Shown piece by piece: positions 11,328-21,523 of a DNA stretch of 64,000 nt. The position numbers and the translations under genes are program-made. A model generated the notes under the pieces. That model was given only the letters and a program-made list of their open reading frames with translations. It searched no databases and had not been told where the DNA came from. The stretch's first letter is position 1. The number at the start of each line of letters is the position of its first letter. The stretch is taken from NCBI GenBank assembly GCA_002794775.1, contig NBAY01000009.1, forward strand, positions 248,001-312,000, in the 5' to 3' direction. The stretch comes from Porodaedalea pini (Eukaryota > Basidiomycota > Agaricomycetes > Hymenochaetales > Hymenochaetaceae).

Positions 11328-11665
11328 GGTGGGATGTGTGAGGTGCTGTCAGTCTGAGAAGGCGAGAGCGTTCTTAAGTCTTGAGGCCTCAGGGTTACTA
11401 GCTGCCAGCTACTGCGTGTCCTGCTTCATGAGATAGAAGAGCAGAACACTAGTCACAAGAACAACATGCACGAATAGCGCGGTTCATCCATCAAAACGCG
11501 GCGAATTGTTAGTATTTATATGCGAGGCAAGTCATGAGGCAGTGTTTTGCATTCAGTGCTTCTCTAGCTCGCCTTTCTCGTCGTCGGCGTCGGCACAGCA
11601 GTAAAGGTGAAGCATTTTGTTTGTTATATCATCTTCCGATGATAGGTTTGACGATAACACAAGTA
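11328..11665. promoter_or_regulatory. Shared divergent upstream region of Hsp70-like 2 and A3
   Basis: A 338-bp gap lies between the divergent ATGs. A TATTTATATG stretch at about 11513-11522 could be a TATA element for A3. If so, transcription would start after the in-frame ATG at 11534, which is why 11666 was chosen as the A3 start. With the earlier ATG the gap would be 206 bp. Confidence 0.5.
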
Positions 11666-13483
11666 ATGTCTGCGGTCGACGAGCCACGTTCGACTGTTGC
11701 GGCGCGCTGGCGGACCGTCTTGCGCGAGACCGCTGAGGTCACAAAATACTTGGCAAATGTCATATTGGGATGTTTGTGTTACACCCTGCTGCTCATGATG
11801 GGATTGTGCTTCCCCAGAGACACGAAAAAGGACGAGAAGTGTGTCCGAGCTCCGGTCACGCTAGCTTCACCGGACGAAGCCGTACAGTGCGACCTGGAGT
11901 CACAGGGGAGGCTTCCCTGGACGAGCGACGAATCGTGGAAGAACAGCACGGAGAGAACGAGGATAAACGGCCAGCAGTCGCATGTAAGGCGAAATATCGA
12001 ACCCAGATCACCTCATTGAACTAACGAACCATGTGCAGGATGCCGAAGATGAGCGTCTATCAATAATAGAGAGACACGACGACACTGGGAAGTACCATGT
12101 TATCCCCAAGCCTCCGAGTGAAGACCTAGCCAGGCATCATGACGGCGAAGACCAGCCTGAAGACACGCGTGAGGAAGCTGAGTGCCCGTCGGATCCAGAC
12201 GGAAGTGAGCACTCGAATGATTACATGACGGACACAGTTGCCGTTTCGATGCTGGCCAGCCAAACGCAGAGCGAGACCGACGTCATGCCAGACACCCCGG
12301 ACGTCAATGACTTACAGACGGCATCAAGCAAGCCTTTCCTATTCGAAAATGAGACTGAGCAGCGCTTTTTCCTGGAGAAAGCCGATGCATGCTCGGAGAA
12401 GGAAATAATAGTCTGGTGCAGATCGCTGAACTCCCGCATCAACAACCTCTCAGCACACTTGCTTAGAGAGAAAAACAGGATACGTGGACCTCAGACGACG
12501 ACCAGCTCCAGTCGCCGTGTTAACATACAGGACTACAAGCCCGGAGGCGAGAATAAGCTTGCCGAACTTGTGAGAAGGGCTCTAGGGAGTCGACTCTGCG
12601 AAGAGATCGTTGATGCCTGTACGAAAGGGGAGCCTTCGTCCGAGCTTGATGCTTCCATTCAAGACGGTCTTGATGCATGGTCTGTATTCTGTGTGCATTT
12701 GGCGATGAAGCCCATGCTTTTCGGGCTGAAGTTACGGACTGTCGAAGAGGTGGAAGGAATCTGTCGTCAGATGGCTAATCGTGGTTTGTTCACATCTACA
12801 GCGGAGGTTGAGGTTGAAACTGACATAAATGTGCAGAACCTGAATTGGCACGATGTTGGATTCGTATCAAGTCGGACGACCCTCCTCGCAGCGTCGATCC
12901 ACGTATCCAAGCGCTCGCCAGAGACATTTGTCCTTTAACAGAGCCTCAGCTTAAAGACTTGGAAGAATACTGCCTTCTCGAAGAAATCTACCGTCGAGAT
13001 TTTGTCAGTGGTGAGTGCCAGACTTTGACAGGAACGGATTATTTACTGACACTGCAAACAGAGCACAGGCGACAAATCGCTTTGCACTGGCGAGGCTTGC
13101 TACACCAATATGAGCTTTGGCTCGCTTCCTATAACGAGGCAATCTTACAAACAGAACGAATTATTAGCCGAGGCCTTCTGGAAGTTTTCGCGATAGCAGG
13201 TGTTGAGCTTCCTCCGACATTTGCGAGCGGTTTCCGAGACTTAATAGACAAGATCGTCAAAGACGCATCCAAATTGGCCGAGCTCACGAAAACGAGCAGT
13301 TTCTCGCAAAGTATCGAGATTGTCACAGTCGAACCTGGAGGCTCATTTGACGAAGAGACGATGAGAGTTGCGGACGAAGGAGACGCTGGAAACATTAAAT
13401 GCACAATACAACTTGGGTTGCATGCAATCGACTCTGCAGGAGAGCGTACGATATTGCTGATGCCTGAAGTTATACTTGCTTGA
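11666..13483 (+). CDS. Partner-family protein A3, membrane-anchored long form (unknown function)
   Basis: Four exons, 11666-11983, 12039-12783, 12837-13010 and 13062-13483, give 552 residues. A hydrophobic segment at residues 28-49 (YLANVILGCLCYTLLLMMGLCF) follows a short N-terminus, so this copy is probably a single-pass membrane protein; A1 and A2 lack it. A long acidic region follows. The family core begins at EQRFFLEKADACSEKEIIVWCRSL, with VEEVEGICRQMANR at the conserved intron. Exon 3 adds about 58 residues not seen in A1 or A2. Exon 4 resumes the family pattern: EHRRQIALHWRGL, a long helical part, CTIQLGLHAI, and an intact end ERTILLMPEVILA. An in-frame ATG at 11534 would add 44 basic residues. 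The gene is divergent from Hsp70-like 2. I do not know the family. Confidence 0.76.
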
Positions 13484-13757
13484 GCGTAGATATTTAGTGC
13501 CTGTTATTGTGTTAATGCTATTATTCCTTTGTGTAAATCTGTCTACAATATTAATGGACTTACTGTAACTTGCTCCTTTCTTCACAAGTAGTAAATCCTC
13601 AGTTTTGCAGATGGTTTCTTTAGTTGCAGCCGTTTCGGTTGAAAGGATAGTGATGGGGCATGTGAGTTTGGTGCTGTCTCTTGCTCGTCACCGTTTGGAC
13701 TCAGGAGGCTCGCGGCTTGGAACTGCTTCTATATGAGGTAAGGATATAAAGTTTGTC
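13484..13757. other. Short intergenic region
   Basis: Tandem genes flank a 274-bp gap. A GGATATAAA sequence at 13741-13749 lies just before the next ATG and could be a TATA-like element, although it is very close to the start codon. Confidence 0.4.
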
Positions 13758-16700
13758 ATGCAGGGTGTTGCTAGCGAACCGAGGCTGCCTGAACAACCGC
13801 CTTCTCATGCGACGACCATTATCATGGTCAGCGCAGAGTCTCTCGCTCCCGACGCCGTCGCCCCCGTGGAGCCTGCTCGCGTCTTTATAAAGCCCGACTC
13901 TCGTGCTGCCATGTCCAGCGGTCATCTCAGTGACGGAGGCCGCTCTCTCTCGCGTCGCTCGCGCGTCCGCCGCAAGAATTCGCATCGCGACGACGACTCT
14001 TCCTCCGACCTTCTTTCTACCTCTGGCGACATATCCAGCGGCCAATTGTTTGTAAAAATACCTCCGGCCGACGCGCGTTCTGGTTCCTCTCCCAAAAGCC
14101 TGGGTACTTTAGAGGTTAGCCTTCGTTCATACTGACTCCGACGCGTCTCATCATCCTTTTTTCTCTCTCCAACTTCACTAGACTGGTGCGCCACCTCGAC
14201 CACCACGCTCACCTCGACGTCAACAGGCACCTCCTACTCTTGATAATAAGGAGGCGAACCCAGATCAACAGTGGATACCGCGACAGCGTACGCGGAGTAC
14301 AGATCCAACAACAACACGTCCGGTGATAGATGATGCCCGGGGTAGAGAAACACGTTCAGAAAACGGTCAGCATAGACGGGGTCAACGTGTGAGTCCTACT
14401 CTCTCTGCTCTTATACGACAGACGTCTGAAGCTTGTGGAACGAAAGCCTCGAGGTTTGAGTCTGCCTAGACACGCTTTTCGCAACAACTCGCTGTCCGAC
14501 TCTTCAGAGCAGCCAAGTCCACTTACTCCCAACGCGTTTATCGACATCCCTCCGATGCCCGTGTTCGCTCAGAACCGCCGCTATCGCCATCAACCTCGTG
14601 ATTCAGGCCTCACGCACCAGTCCACAACATCGAGCTCCCTTTACCCGAAGTCTACTTCGACTGAAGGTTCTTATCCGTCTCCACCTTCTCTGCCTGCGCA
14701 GGATATAGATGATCGTCACATTATTACCGTTGATCCGGCCGACAACTCACACTACCATGAGCTTCATGAGATGGACGCTGACGATGTTTCTTATCGTCTT
14801 CGGCTGCTTATGCAGAACACCTACTATCTTCCTCCTGCACATTCAAAACCTTTCAGCGAGACGTCTTCCCCAGATACCCCAAGAAAGACGCCTCTCAAGT
14901 CTTCCTCTCCGACTTTCTTCGACCTTTTCAGGGTCGTAAAAAAGAAGAGCTCAGCTGCATCAGACCATAAAGCGGCTGCAGTGCCCTCCATCCCAATGCT
15001 AAGGACAACCTCGGATTCGTCTACGTTATCAGGCCTTTCACGACCTCAGCAGCCTGCTCTTCCTACTCAGCGCGCACACGCGGCATTTTCGCCGCCTCAG
15101 CCTCGGCAAGAGACTAAAGGTCGAGTGGTGGTGGTGCGGGAACGTATGGATGATCTCGTGAGCGTCGCCAAGCAGGTAGAGCTGGAGCTGAAAGTGCGTG
15201 AGGCCGAGCGGCGCCGGATCGCTAGCAATACATCCCACTCTGAGGGCATCGAAGACGACTTTGTGGATCCTACGGATTCTGTAGACCTTCCTCTGGTTCC
15301 TTCGAATGAATTCTTTGGACCTCAGGCGGCTTTGCTTCATGGCATGGGGATCGACTCATCAGTAGGAGCGGCATTACTGGCGGACCAGCTTCCTCCCTCG
15401 AGTCCGGGGATCTGGTCAGTCGACTCAGAGGACGTAGCGTGGAGGATGGCGATACTGCATGCGGCTGTTGGCCACTCGCTCAATAGCTCGTCTGTTGAGA
15501 CTCCCGCCCGTTCTGACTCTAACTCCAGCCGATTCCAAGCGTTTGATCTTTCTTCTCCCGCTGCCTCTACGACTCCTTCTTTGCTTGCACCGTCCGTCGC
15601 TTCCCCTGTGTCTAGTCTTCGTCCGTTGCCTTCGGCGCCTACAAATGACGCTGGACCGTCTAATAGCGCCGTTGTTCCAGTACCTAGCAAAAAGCGTATG
15701 CTTGGACAGCGCATTTTGAATCGTATCATAGACGAGGATGAGCTTCATGTCGAGGCTCCGCCTCTTCCTACTTCAAAGGAACCTAACAGCGCGGAAGCAG
15801 GGAACGACTTGAAGCCTGCGGATCAAAGGGATAAAGCTGAAGGTCTACTTGTGGCGACCGCAGGAGATTATGAGCCCGTTCGTGCGTCATCCCCGTCGAT
15901 TCCGACAACGCCTCTTTTACCTCCACCAAGACGGTCAAACCCCACGCCGGCTCATTCGAGTGGTTCGCGGTCTGACAACATCCAAGACAAGGTAGACCAG
16001 GCCGACGATAGCCCGTTAGAAGTAGATGCAAGTCATCTGCGAGTTGATCAGGGTACTGCTCTGAGGCTTTCCGACGCTTATGAGGCGCATGTCGGTCTGA
16101 GTGGCGCATTTGGAGAGCTCACACCTTCCGGGTCACAGCAGAATTCGGCGGCGCTGTCCGCTGTTAAGCCTGGTCCAGGAGAATCCTTCAGGGTCTCGGA
16201 GAGTCCGAGCATGACAAGCGGTTCGCATTATTCGGATGATGAAGAGGACTTCAGCACTTTCCACACACCTCGGGAGCACACGTTGGCATCTACATATGCT
16301 GCCTCTCGGCCGTCATTGGGGTCTGCGTCCATCCCTCGAGCGTCTTGCGAGTCTTCGCAGCTCTCGCCGACGACGTCGGCGTTTCGCGATGCCCTTGACC
16401 GAAGCCCGTACGCTGAAAGCTTTGCAACACAATCTGTCGTCAACACCCTTGGGAACAATTCGCGTGCTCCGTCTCGCGTTTCCGATCATGAGGATCCGCG
16501 GTATGCAGCTGTCTCACCGCCTCCACGTGTATCGTCCTCTCTTGCACATAATGTCCTCAATCCTCCTCCCCGACCTCGTCGTGCAAATAGCCCTCTAGGT
16601 CCGTTCGTTAGCATCGCGGAAGCCACATCTATCTCAGTCGAGCAGGAGGAGCCGCCGACGCCCACCGGTCTACAGGTTCCCAGGTTAGCGGCTCAGGGCT

Positions 16701-17416
16701 CGTGCGCCTTAGAGGCTCGTTCAAATGCCTACCCGGCTTCTCCGATTTCGTTTTTCGATGCTGTTGAGATGCAGAGTCAGCAAGAGGAGGAGGAGTCATC
16801 TGAGTCCGACGATGAAGACGGAGAAAGGGACGTGGGCGTGGACGAACGGGACGATGCATCCGTGGTGAGCTCGAGTATTGGCGGGTACCAGAGTGATTCT
16901 GCTGGTATAGTTGTCGCAGATCCTCGCACAGGTTCGATGCACAGCGTTGTGCATGACTCGCGGCAGGCCCTCCGTGAACTCATGCAGCAACGTAACGTAT
17001 CGTTGCCGCAGCTCGGCTCGCGCTCATCCTTAGGCGAACCTGGTACTGGCCTCGGATATGAAACGTTGGACCGTCGTAAGGCAATCACGAACGTGCCGCA
17101 GTCGTCATCGCGCACCTCATTTTGGTATAGGAAGCAGGGGAAGCGGCGCGGGCAGTTTCCGAATCCGCCCCGGATTTCTGAGTCGACGGCCGATCGGCTG
17201 AAGCACGAGGCAGCAAAAGAGGCGTTTGCTGACGGGAAGCGGCCTCAGACCACGGGTTCGAGGACGGGTGGCGCGAATATGCAGTCCTGGCAGAAAGGAC
17301 TGGACCCGTTGGACCCGTCGGTGCGTCGTCTAGACGGGATGCTCATCGAGCACATGGAGCGGGAGAAGGAGGTGTTGAAGCGAATCACCACGACGCTATC
17401 CAAATCATCGACCTGA
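13758..17416 (+). CDS. Large Ser/Pro-rich protein of unknown function
   Basis: Three exons, 13758-14114, 14182-14388 and 14432-17416, encode 1182 residues. The second acceptor must be GAAG at 14428-14431, because the nearer ACAG gives the wrong frame. The protein is mostly low-complexity Ser/Pro/Thr, as in intrinsically disordered regulatory proteins. More ordered islands are YHELHEMDADDVSYRLRLLM, a helix MDDLVSVAKQVELELKVREA, GIWSVDSEDVAWRMAILHAA, an acidic run of Glu/Ser/Asp (about 16785-16830), and a C-terminal helix RRLDGMLIEHMEREKEVLKR. No catalytic, zinc or membrane motif was recognised. In-frame ATGs at 13824 and 13911 are alternative starts. It could be a cell-polarity, septum or signalling scaffold, but nothing in the sequence decides that. 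Confidence 0.75.
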
Positions 17417-17917
17417 GTCTTTTTTCTTGCACAGATCACGGACATTCATTTTGCGTGCCATTATATCTTACCAATTGTATACCCGGGCTCCTGGAGGTAC
17501 CTGCATATTTCTAACCCTCTCACGCTTACGTGTTTTGCTTGACTTCCCTGTCTAGTATCGTTATTATCACTTCATCGACTTATCCAACTGCGCGTCCTTC
17601 CTTCATTTTACACTTTGGTTTCCTCTTTCTTTATTCTTTATTACCCCACGCCGTGGAAGTCTTGCATGTTCTGTCTGCCCATTGTATTATCTAGCAGCAT
17701 TAATTACATGCTTACTTACACTATCAACTTACATTTGCTTATTGGTATTTTATCGAGATTTTGATGTGTATATATTTGAGATGCCGCGTTCGAGATGAAT
17801 CATACGTGAATCATGAGGCGCAGCTGTGCAGCATAATTGTAGCCGCGCGCTTGTTCGTAATAATGAGTGCCGAATGTCGCGTCCTCTCTCTCTCCTCTTC
17901 CCAGCCTCTAACTGACC
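17417..17917. other. Intergenic region
   Basis: Pyrimidine-rich 3' region of the large gene, followed by the upstream region of the CS-domain gene. CT-rich runs (17887-17901) precede the ATG, as is common in fungal promoters. No gene seen. Confidence 0.45.
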
Positions 17918-19801
17918 ATGGACGACGATAGACACGTAGGAGCTTTCTCATGGCACCAAGTACGTCTGCATATAAGACACCCAGAGGGATATATACTAAT
18001 TAACGAGTCATTATTGGACAGTCGCTCGACCAGGTAGGTACTTAGCCGTACGCTGCTTTAGTATGGCTAGCTCATTGCTCGCAGGCAACGATAAACATGT
18101 TCGTGCCATATGAAACGATACTCGACGACTTGGATGTGAGCATGTCGGGCGAGTCGATTGAGCTGCGTACTGAGCGCAGTTGGGCTTTGGCAGGTAGTTA
18201 TTGATCCGCCATACGTGGTGGCGAGCATACGTGGGCAAATGCCGCTCCTGAAGGCGAGTCCACAATTTCACTCTCCCACACACGCAACGCAAACGCCGAG
18301 TGGTTCTGATGTTCGCTCTACGTAGGGCAAGATCTACGAGGCCGTCAATAAGGAAGCGACGCACTGGAACTTCGAGCCGACGGACAACCCGCGGCGGCGC
18401 ACTACGTCCACGGCGTCGACGGTGTCGACGCAGTCGTCCTACGCGTACGTATCTGACCCGGAGATCTCGAGCAGCTTCGCCGCGTCGCTCGATAGCGCGC
18501 AGGCGTCGGACAACGATGACTCGGACTTCGCGTCGCCCGAGCGTTCGCAATCTGTGTCGCGCGACGAACAACAACAACAACGTAGTATGAGCGCCACTGT
18601 CCCTGCGTTTCCGCAGCGCGCGCTCGGCTCCTATCCCGCGTCGCCGCAGATGCAGTCTATGGACTCGTCCCTTTCCTCTCTTGACTCGCTGCGTCCTGAC
18701 CGCCCGGCGAAGTTGTTGACAATTATATTGGTGAAGGAGAGGTCGACATATTGGCCTCGGGTTATTGATGGACCAGTGCCGGAGTCGTACTCACCCACGC
18801 CCTCTGGTCCGTTCACGTTCGACGCCAATGTTGAACGACAAAAATATAACGTGGATCCCACGACGCTCGGCCTATTGGGAGAGGAGTATCTTAAAGTGCG
18901 GAACGACAAGGAGGAAGCATTCGAGTATTTTGCGTGAGTTTGGAAATGTTTTTCAACCTACTGCAACTAACCCTTTGACAGACGGTCATGGCATTACCTC
19001 CACACTCCGTTCTCAGCTCTACGCCTTGTCGCTCATTTTCTTCCCGTAACGACCGTAATACCATCCTCCAGTCTTTCCTCCTCACCCCAGAATTCTCCAT
19101 CTCCTCCACCTCTTCCTCGGCGAGGTACGGCAGAGTACTACGTCCTATGTCTCGGAGGGACCGCTGCCCTCGCGCAGCTGTTCCTGGAGGCAGGGCTCGC
19201 TCACCTCGAAGGCATCGCGACTAAACTCCTCTCCTCCAACTACTCGCCGCTCAACTCTATCCGACGGAACGAGCCCCCGGTGCCGGCGCCGCGCGTAGAG
19301 AGCAGCACGCAGCTGTGGAAGCGCGACCGGGCGCATGCGCGAACGTACTTCGAGCGGGCGCGCAAGCTCGCGCCGGGGCTGGAGGGCGCGATCCCGTATC
19401 TGCCGGAGGAGACGGACCTCCGCGGGGTGGACCGTCCTGGGCGTGCGGGACGCACGAGCTCGTCGCCCCGCTCGTCTCCGAGGGCGAGCATCTCGTCGCC
19501 ATTGGAGGAGACAGCAGGACTCGAGCTGCAGATGCCTTCGATGTTCGTAGACGAGGGGAAGACGATCCGGCCGGAGGTGCCTGCGGATGCGGAGAAGGCG
19601 CGGCCTGACTCTACGGTACGCGTGCGGAGACGGCGCCAGCAGGCGTCGGAGGCGCTGCTTGAGCAGACGAGCGAGGAGGAGGATGAGGACAGCACGTGGT
19701 ACCTTTATCTGCCGGGCCTTGTAGGCGCCGGTACTGCTCTACTTGTCGTTAGCGTTGTAGGGGCGCTGAGTTTTCAGTCTTGGCGCAAAAATAACAACTG
19801 A
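17918..19801 (+). CDS. Tail-anchored CS-domain (p23/NudC-like) protein
   Basis: Six exons, 17918-17959, 18022-18033, 18085-18135, 18194-18253, 18326-18933 and 18982-19801, encode 530 residues. Residues 9-73 form a CS domain: FSWHQSLDQATINMFVP, LDVVIDPPYVVASIRGQ, MPLLKGKIYEAV, THWNFEP. This fold is found in Hsp90 co-chaperone p23, Sgt1 and NudC. A Ser-rich linker follows, then a conserved-looking helical region (LLGEEYLKVRNDKEEAFEYF; EYYVLCLGGTAALAQLFLEA; DRAHARTYFERARKLAP) reminiscent of a TPR-like hairpin. A single hydrophobic segment (about 500-522) sits near the C-terminus, followed by SWRKNNN, which suggests a tail anchor in ER or mitochondrial membrane. Exon 2 is only 12 nt (SLDQ). The intron 18254-18325 has a GC donor (AAG|GCGAGT). 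Both are supported because the CS fold reads through correctly only with them. Confidence 0.82.
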
Positions 19802-21211
19802 TTCAGGTTTTGAATGAATGAATTTTGAATTTGGTGCGTCATTATGCTTAGCCCGTGGTATCGAATCGCTCAGTTGTTTTTCTCGTATAGATCGTCAAGT
19901 CTGGGGTTGGAGTTATAGCATCGCGAGCTTTGGTCTAGTACCGTTATATCGAAGCTGCGTCGCTGCTGCATCCAGCGTCACACTTTCCATCCCACATGAC
20001 GATCAAATATCAATACGTACGTACGACACGACGGTCACGATCTTTCTCCCTCCTTCTTTTCTTGCCCTCTTTTGTATCATCCTATCCACCACCACGTGCG
20101 CTAGATCAACATCGTCGGTAGAGTACTAGTCTCCTCCACTCCTTTACTCTTTTATATCTTTGCTGCGCTATATACAGGCTATCGACACGCGCTCTGAGTC
20201 AGTATCCAGTATCCACTGTAATTCGTAGTATCACAAACATCTATCTGCGTGTATTTTATTTTGTTCTCTGGGGGGAGTTCTGGTTTCTTTTTCTTTTTCT
20301 TCTTGCTTTGAGTGAGGCGTGAGGCGTTAGACGTGCCTGCTGTCGCTCTGAAACTGTTCGGAATGAGCGTCTTTTTCCGGCATCCCTTCCTTGGATCTGA
20401 GCGCCAGTGATTACCAGGACGCTTCGAGTTCGAGCGCTTTGGAGGCGGGAACGTGTAAGCTAACTTCTAAGCGTGTGCCTTGCCGTGCCTGTTTGAAGGA
20501 ACGACGACAGCTGGAAGTGTGTACTACTAGCACTAGTAGGACTTTAGAAACGTTCATGGTTTTCGACTGCTTGTAAGTTGTAGGAAAAGAGAAAATAATA
20601 AGCCGCATGCTCTGAACGACCAGATCTAGACCCGCCCGAGAAAAGAAAGAAAAAGGAGATTATTATCAGAACAAAGCCACGTCCCTAGGCCTTCTATATT
20701 TTTCTTTGTGAGCTTTGACGGGTACGGGGAAGTTGAGCAAGTTAGAGAGACGTCGCCGCTCACAGTGTTCTTCCGACCTATGGACCCGGGAGCAGATCTA
20801 GAGAGATCACTCAAGGTTGTGGGTTGGGAGTCGGTAGTGCGGCTGATCGCTCTTGCAGGTTGCATTCGTGCATCGGTCTTACGAGCAGTTTTCGAATCTC
20901 AGCGTGCGCAGAAGTGGGGCCACTGGATACTTACGGTACAATAATACAAAGGCAGAGAGATCTAGAGGCGCTAGCCCGTCGCATCTGGGAATTTCGACCT
21001 ACGCATGCACTGAGGTTGATACTAGTCCGATCGTTAATTATTTACTAGCGTGTCATGTCGATGTCGAATGTCGAATGTTGATGTCGATCCATCACTAGTA
21101 CTGGCACTGGTAGGATGCTTAACAGTTCATGTGCCTGGTCTCGGACATTTCGTTCATACAATGATACGACTCGGACACGTACTACTAGACTGTACTAGTA
21201 CTATAGTGCCT

Positions 21212-21250
21212 CCCCCCCCCCCCCCCCCCTTTCTCTCTCTCTCTTTCCTT
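21212..21250. repeat. Poly-C tract and CT microsatellite
   Basis: Eighteen consecutive C residues (21212-21229) run straight into T/CT repeats. This is a simple repeat that could form a four-stranded structure on the G-rich strand, and it is prone to length error in sequencing. Confidence 0.85.
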
Positions 21251-21359
21251 CAATCGTCAAATGAGACGACGGAGACGGAGACGAAGAAGGGTATCTCCTA
21301 ATCGGACTCCGACTGGGAATATTAATTGCATCCACTCTTTTAGAATTAAAATAAAACCC

Positions 21360-21523
21360 TTAGGCCCTGTTCGGTACAGAAAATAAGGCCTGAGTTAGCT
21401 CCATGAATAGCTTATAAAGGCTATTTTATGTCATAAATCTTATGTAAAACTTCCAGAAAAGGTTATTCATGGAGCTAATTCATGGCTAACACGGGCTTAT
21501 TTTCTGTACCGAACAGGGCCTAA
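21360..21523. mobile_element. MITE-like inverted-repeat element
   Basis: The left end (TTAGGCCCTGTTCGGTACAG...) and right end are perfect inverted repeats over 28 bp including the flanking TTA/TAA. Without those the element is 158 bp (21363-21520). An inner inverted repeat (TTAGCTCCATGAATA with its complement) makes most of the element foldable into one hairpin. The flanks allow a TA target duplication; a 3-bp TTA duplication would need one mismatch. The GGCCCTGTT terminus resembles Tourist/Harbinger-type MITEs in general style. No coding capacity. Confidence 0.8.

Noticed and set aside
11534..11665. Use of the ATG at 11534 as the A3 start
   Set aside because: It lies about 12-20 bp after a TATA-like stretch, probably upstream of the transcript start. 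It remains an alternative.
20391..21301. Several 60-100 codon frames in the 19.8-23.0 kb region
   Set aside because: Low-complexity or random-looking translations, overlapping simple repeats, no homologous pattern or introns. Treated as intergenic.
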